From contig NC_064472.1 in assembly GCF_023343835.1 (NCBI RefSeq), positions 13,135,469 through 13,199,468 on the forward strand: a stretch of DNA of 64,000 bases. The letters run 5' to 3'. Below are positions 61,028 through 64,000 of this stretch, one piece after another. This stretch comes from Lagopus muta. Lineage: Eukaryota; Chordata; Aves; Galliformes; Phasianidae. The stretch's first letter is position 1; every line of letters starts with the position of its first letter. Made by a program: the position numbers and the translations under genes. The notes beneath the pieces were generated by a model. It did no database searches and was not told where the DNA came from. It saw nothing but the letters and a program-made list of their open reading frames with translations.

Positions 61028-64000
61028 CTGAAAATAAAAAAACAAAACAAAACATATGTTACTTACAACTCTATAAAAAATGACTGTATAAAACGTAAGA
61101 TATTTGGTAGTACTTCCCAAGTAATGCAAGGAATTTCATTCATCACAAGGGGAAGCATACCAAAAATCAGACTTCCTTGATTATTTTTGCTATTTCTATA
61201 TACATGAGATACAGAAGTCATACTCCTCTCAGAAGAGAAATGTTTGCACAACTGAATAACTTGCCTACTGACAGATTTTTCAACTTTACTTTCAAATGCT
61301 ATGTTTCAGATTGTTCCTCTAGCTGCTCTCAGGCTATCTGTAGAACATGTACTTGTTGTGCAACTGGTAACCTCAGCAGAGATTAGAAAGCCTAAAGAAT
61401 GTAAAATAGTTGCATTGAAAAACACAGCTAGGGTAACAGTTTTGAAGCAAAGCTAGACACAGATTGTCTACAGCAGCACAGGCACACAAAAAAGGAGAAG
61501 CTGAAAATGTGTCCCACAACAGATATTCAGCCTGACCTGCCATAAATTCCTCAGGATTTGCAATTTTTGGTACATCTAAAATAAGTGCAAAGGTTAAATG
61601 TACCTACATAAGTTCCTACATAAGCTGTAGGAACTTCTAAACACTTCAAGCTCATTTGTCAGTTATGAGGCTTAATTTTTATAAATGCAGTTTTCAAGGC
61701 CAAAACCAGCCTCAGAAAGAGCAAATCAGGTACATGTCATGCTTTAACATATCAAAAAAAAAAAATTATTCTAAAAGATCTGATACTGTTCTCCTTCATA
61801 TGACCAGCAAAGAAGTTCCTAGACATCTTATTTACTGCCTATTCCTAAAACAATAAAACAGTTCTACAGCCTAATGTGAAATCACTAGAAATAAAGGACT
61901 TCCAAAAACTCAAGTGACTAATAACTGACTGCAACAGTTCTGCAGTTTGTCCCTTTCTTTTGAAAGAGATACTCATTGAATTCTTAGTCACAGAAGTATT
62001 GTTTTCCTCTGTAAGGAAAGTCAGTGTTTGTGCAACTAGTGAATACCACAGGAATTATTAAAATACAGCATACGCTGCCTATTTATTATTAATTCAATTT
62101 TATTAGCACAACAGTCACTCAAAATGAAGATATTTTAATTTTATGCTCAACAAGAACAAATTCTTGCAAGGACTACATTACGTATTAAGAAATATTTTTT
62201 AATTCTGAGAAAAATGCACAACAACTATGCTGAAAACCAAAGCTGTTAGTGAGACAGAGAATTGTAGCCCAAAGATAGAGCTCATTGAGGTCAATTTAAT
62301 ACTCTAAGAAAAATGTAACCTTGCCAATTTTCCACTTTTCTTAGCAGAGGCTATAAACAGAAATAATAAAGTATACGGAAAGTTATTATACAACCAGCTT
62401 CCCCCACCTCTAAATTTTAAATAATAAAACTAGGCAATTGCATGCCTTAACTGGTTGTGACAATATGTGAAATCCTACTGTCAATCTGTTTTTATGCCAT
62501 ATTGCTGGACTGCCTAAGGCCACCACTGCTGTCTTAGCATTTCTATTGATATCTCATGAACTGTAAAAATTGGCTGGCAGAGTGTAAGCAGAACAGTGTG
62601 AGAAGACAGCAAGTAAAAACAGTTTCTTGTTCACTTCAGACAAGTTCATCAGCAGTCATTCAGGTTCAGCCATTATATATCTGGACCTCTCCCCTAATTC
62701 TTCCCACTAGCAAATGAGAAAACTGAATTTAACATACACCAGACCATTTTCAGCACCTTTTTCCCTACATTCTGACATAAGTACAAGCTGCTTATTTCAA
62801 TGGTTCTGCAGATCAACCTCAGAATACACTCCTGCAGAGACACAGTTCTGTTTAATGTGCAAAGGGAACTATAATTACAAATGCAGAGATTTTACTTAAA
62901 AAGCAGTTGGCCCTGGTAGTGGACTGTCATTTCAGGTCATCTCAAGCCTTACTACTGGATGAGATTTCATTTTTTTCTTTCATATTCTTCCATAAACTAG
63001 AAACAGCATTGCAACTAATGTGCGCACAACAGCAGGCAGCAGAGAAGCTCATATCCTGAAGTGCCACTATGCACTCAGTTCTCAATTCTCAAGACTAGAC
63101 TAGAGCTAGTGCAATATAACTGCTCTGTGTCAAACACACACAGTGTGGCTATTAGCTCCTTGGTACCTTCAGAAAAGTTTAACTGCTATATGAATTTCTG
63201 AATATGATAATTGTTATCAGTATGTGAAGTATGTGCATGGATGTGAAAAACCCCTCACAAGAGAATAATAGTTAAAACTAGCTAAGAAAAATGTAAGCAT
63301 AAGAGTAGCTACTAGTTAGTTATTCTCACTCCAAGGGGCCACCATTACTTAAATATTGGATCTCTTTAGAATTTGCACAGTATCATGTTCTTACAGGATT
63401 ACCAGCTAGAAAATAATATAAAAGATGGACAGCAAGTTCAGAATTCGAAATATTTCACTGATTCAAAAGGAGTGCACAAATTGGATAAGAAAATTCAGTT
63501 AAGTGAACACAGTATCATAACAATCAACAACCACACATTAAGAGTCACAGGAGAACTGTGAAGAATCCAGCAGAGAAATACAAACACTCCAGAAATGACA
63601 GAGTATCAAATATGGAGTATGGTAGCTATTTCAAAAGTAAGGTAAGATTTATGAGTTACAGTAGTATATAACCTAAACAATTGGATATGTTAATTTTAAA
63701 CATAAGGTAATCCTATTAAGAGTGTTTTCTATGTAATAGGCATATATCATGTTTGAGACTAAGACTTTTTTTTTTCTACTTCACAGGCTGCTCTTAGACT
63801 GCATAAAGAACAAAATTTTTGGTTCTACATTTCAAGACCGGACATACTGATCTAAGTGGAGCAGCAAAATACATACAGGAGATAGAAAATACATTGTGTT
63901 AATTTACCTAAGAAAAAAAACCCAAACACTTATAAAGTAAAGCTGGATTGATATATATTTAAAAAGGAAGAAAGTTACAGAGGCTGCTTGTAAATAAGAT
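61028..64000 (-). other. RICTOR: RICTOR intron continuing out of the window
   Basis: No match to the expected upstream RICTOR residues (the LREILQN..NFTK region) on the - strand, and no repeat recognised. Confidence 0.75.

Noticed and set aside
61028..64000. Search for the RICTOR start codon and first exons
   Set aside because: No - strand match to the expected N-terminal residues; these exons must lie beyond the window.
1..64000. CRISPR arrays, tRNA or rRNA genes, bacterial-type operons
   Set aside because: No regularly spaced direct repeats, no cloverleaf-like sequence that I could identify, and a clear vertebrate exon-intron structure throughout.

Overview
This is a vertebrate nuclear window, almost certainly from a galliform bird (chicken or a close relative). 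The evidence is AT-rich sequence with long GT-AG introns, several CR1 LINE fragments with typical avian 3' ends, and a mariner element resembling chicken Galluhop. The two genes are orthologues of neighbours on human 5p13, which corresponds to the avian Z chromosome. The species and chromosome are inferences from gene content and repeats; the gene identities rest on exon-by-exon translation.

Layout. Positions 1-7.5 kb (+ strand) hold the last six coding exons and the 3' UTR of OSMR, the oncostatin M receptor beta subunit: end of one fibronectin III domain, the membrane-proximal fibronectin III domain, the membrane helix, box 1, and a cytoplasmic tail with three YxxQ STAT3-type sites. Positions 7.56-61 kb (- strand) hold 35 consecutive coding exons of RICTOR, the scaffold subunit of mTORC2, ending in a 4.7 kb 3' UTR. 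The exons join in frame with no stop into 1,646 codons that reach the natural C-terminus; about 62 N-terminal residues lie on exons beyond 64 kb. The two genes are tail to tail, and their last poly(A) signals are about 70 bp apart.

The introns and the OSMR-RICTOR junction hold the rest. I see eight CR1 regions (one a tail-to-tail pair in an OSMR intron, the largest a 2.3 kb endonuclease + reverse transcriptase remnant at 52.1-54.4 kb), an internally deleted mariner copy at 27.15-27.67 kb, a decayed solo retroviral LTR at 19.15-19.56 kb, AT microsatellites, and homopolymer tracts, three of them inside the RICTOR 3' UTR. I found no tRNA, rRNA, CRISPR array or additional protein-coding gene.

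The genes do not form a pathway unit by position. OSMR signals through JAK/STAT (with PI3K/AKT and MAPK branches), and RICTOR lets mTORC2 phosphorylate AKT, SGK and PKC. Their physical link is the convergent 3' end. I did not find a previously undescribed system. The items most worth checking are the 3'-end arrangement, two features of the OSMR gene (NAGNAG acceptor, YxxQ set), a substitution in the RICTOR C-terminal phosphodegron, and the deleted mariner copy with an open fused frame.
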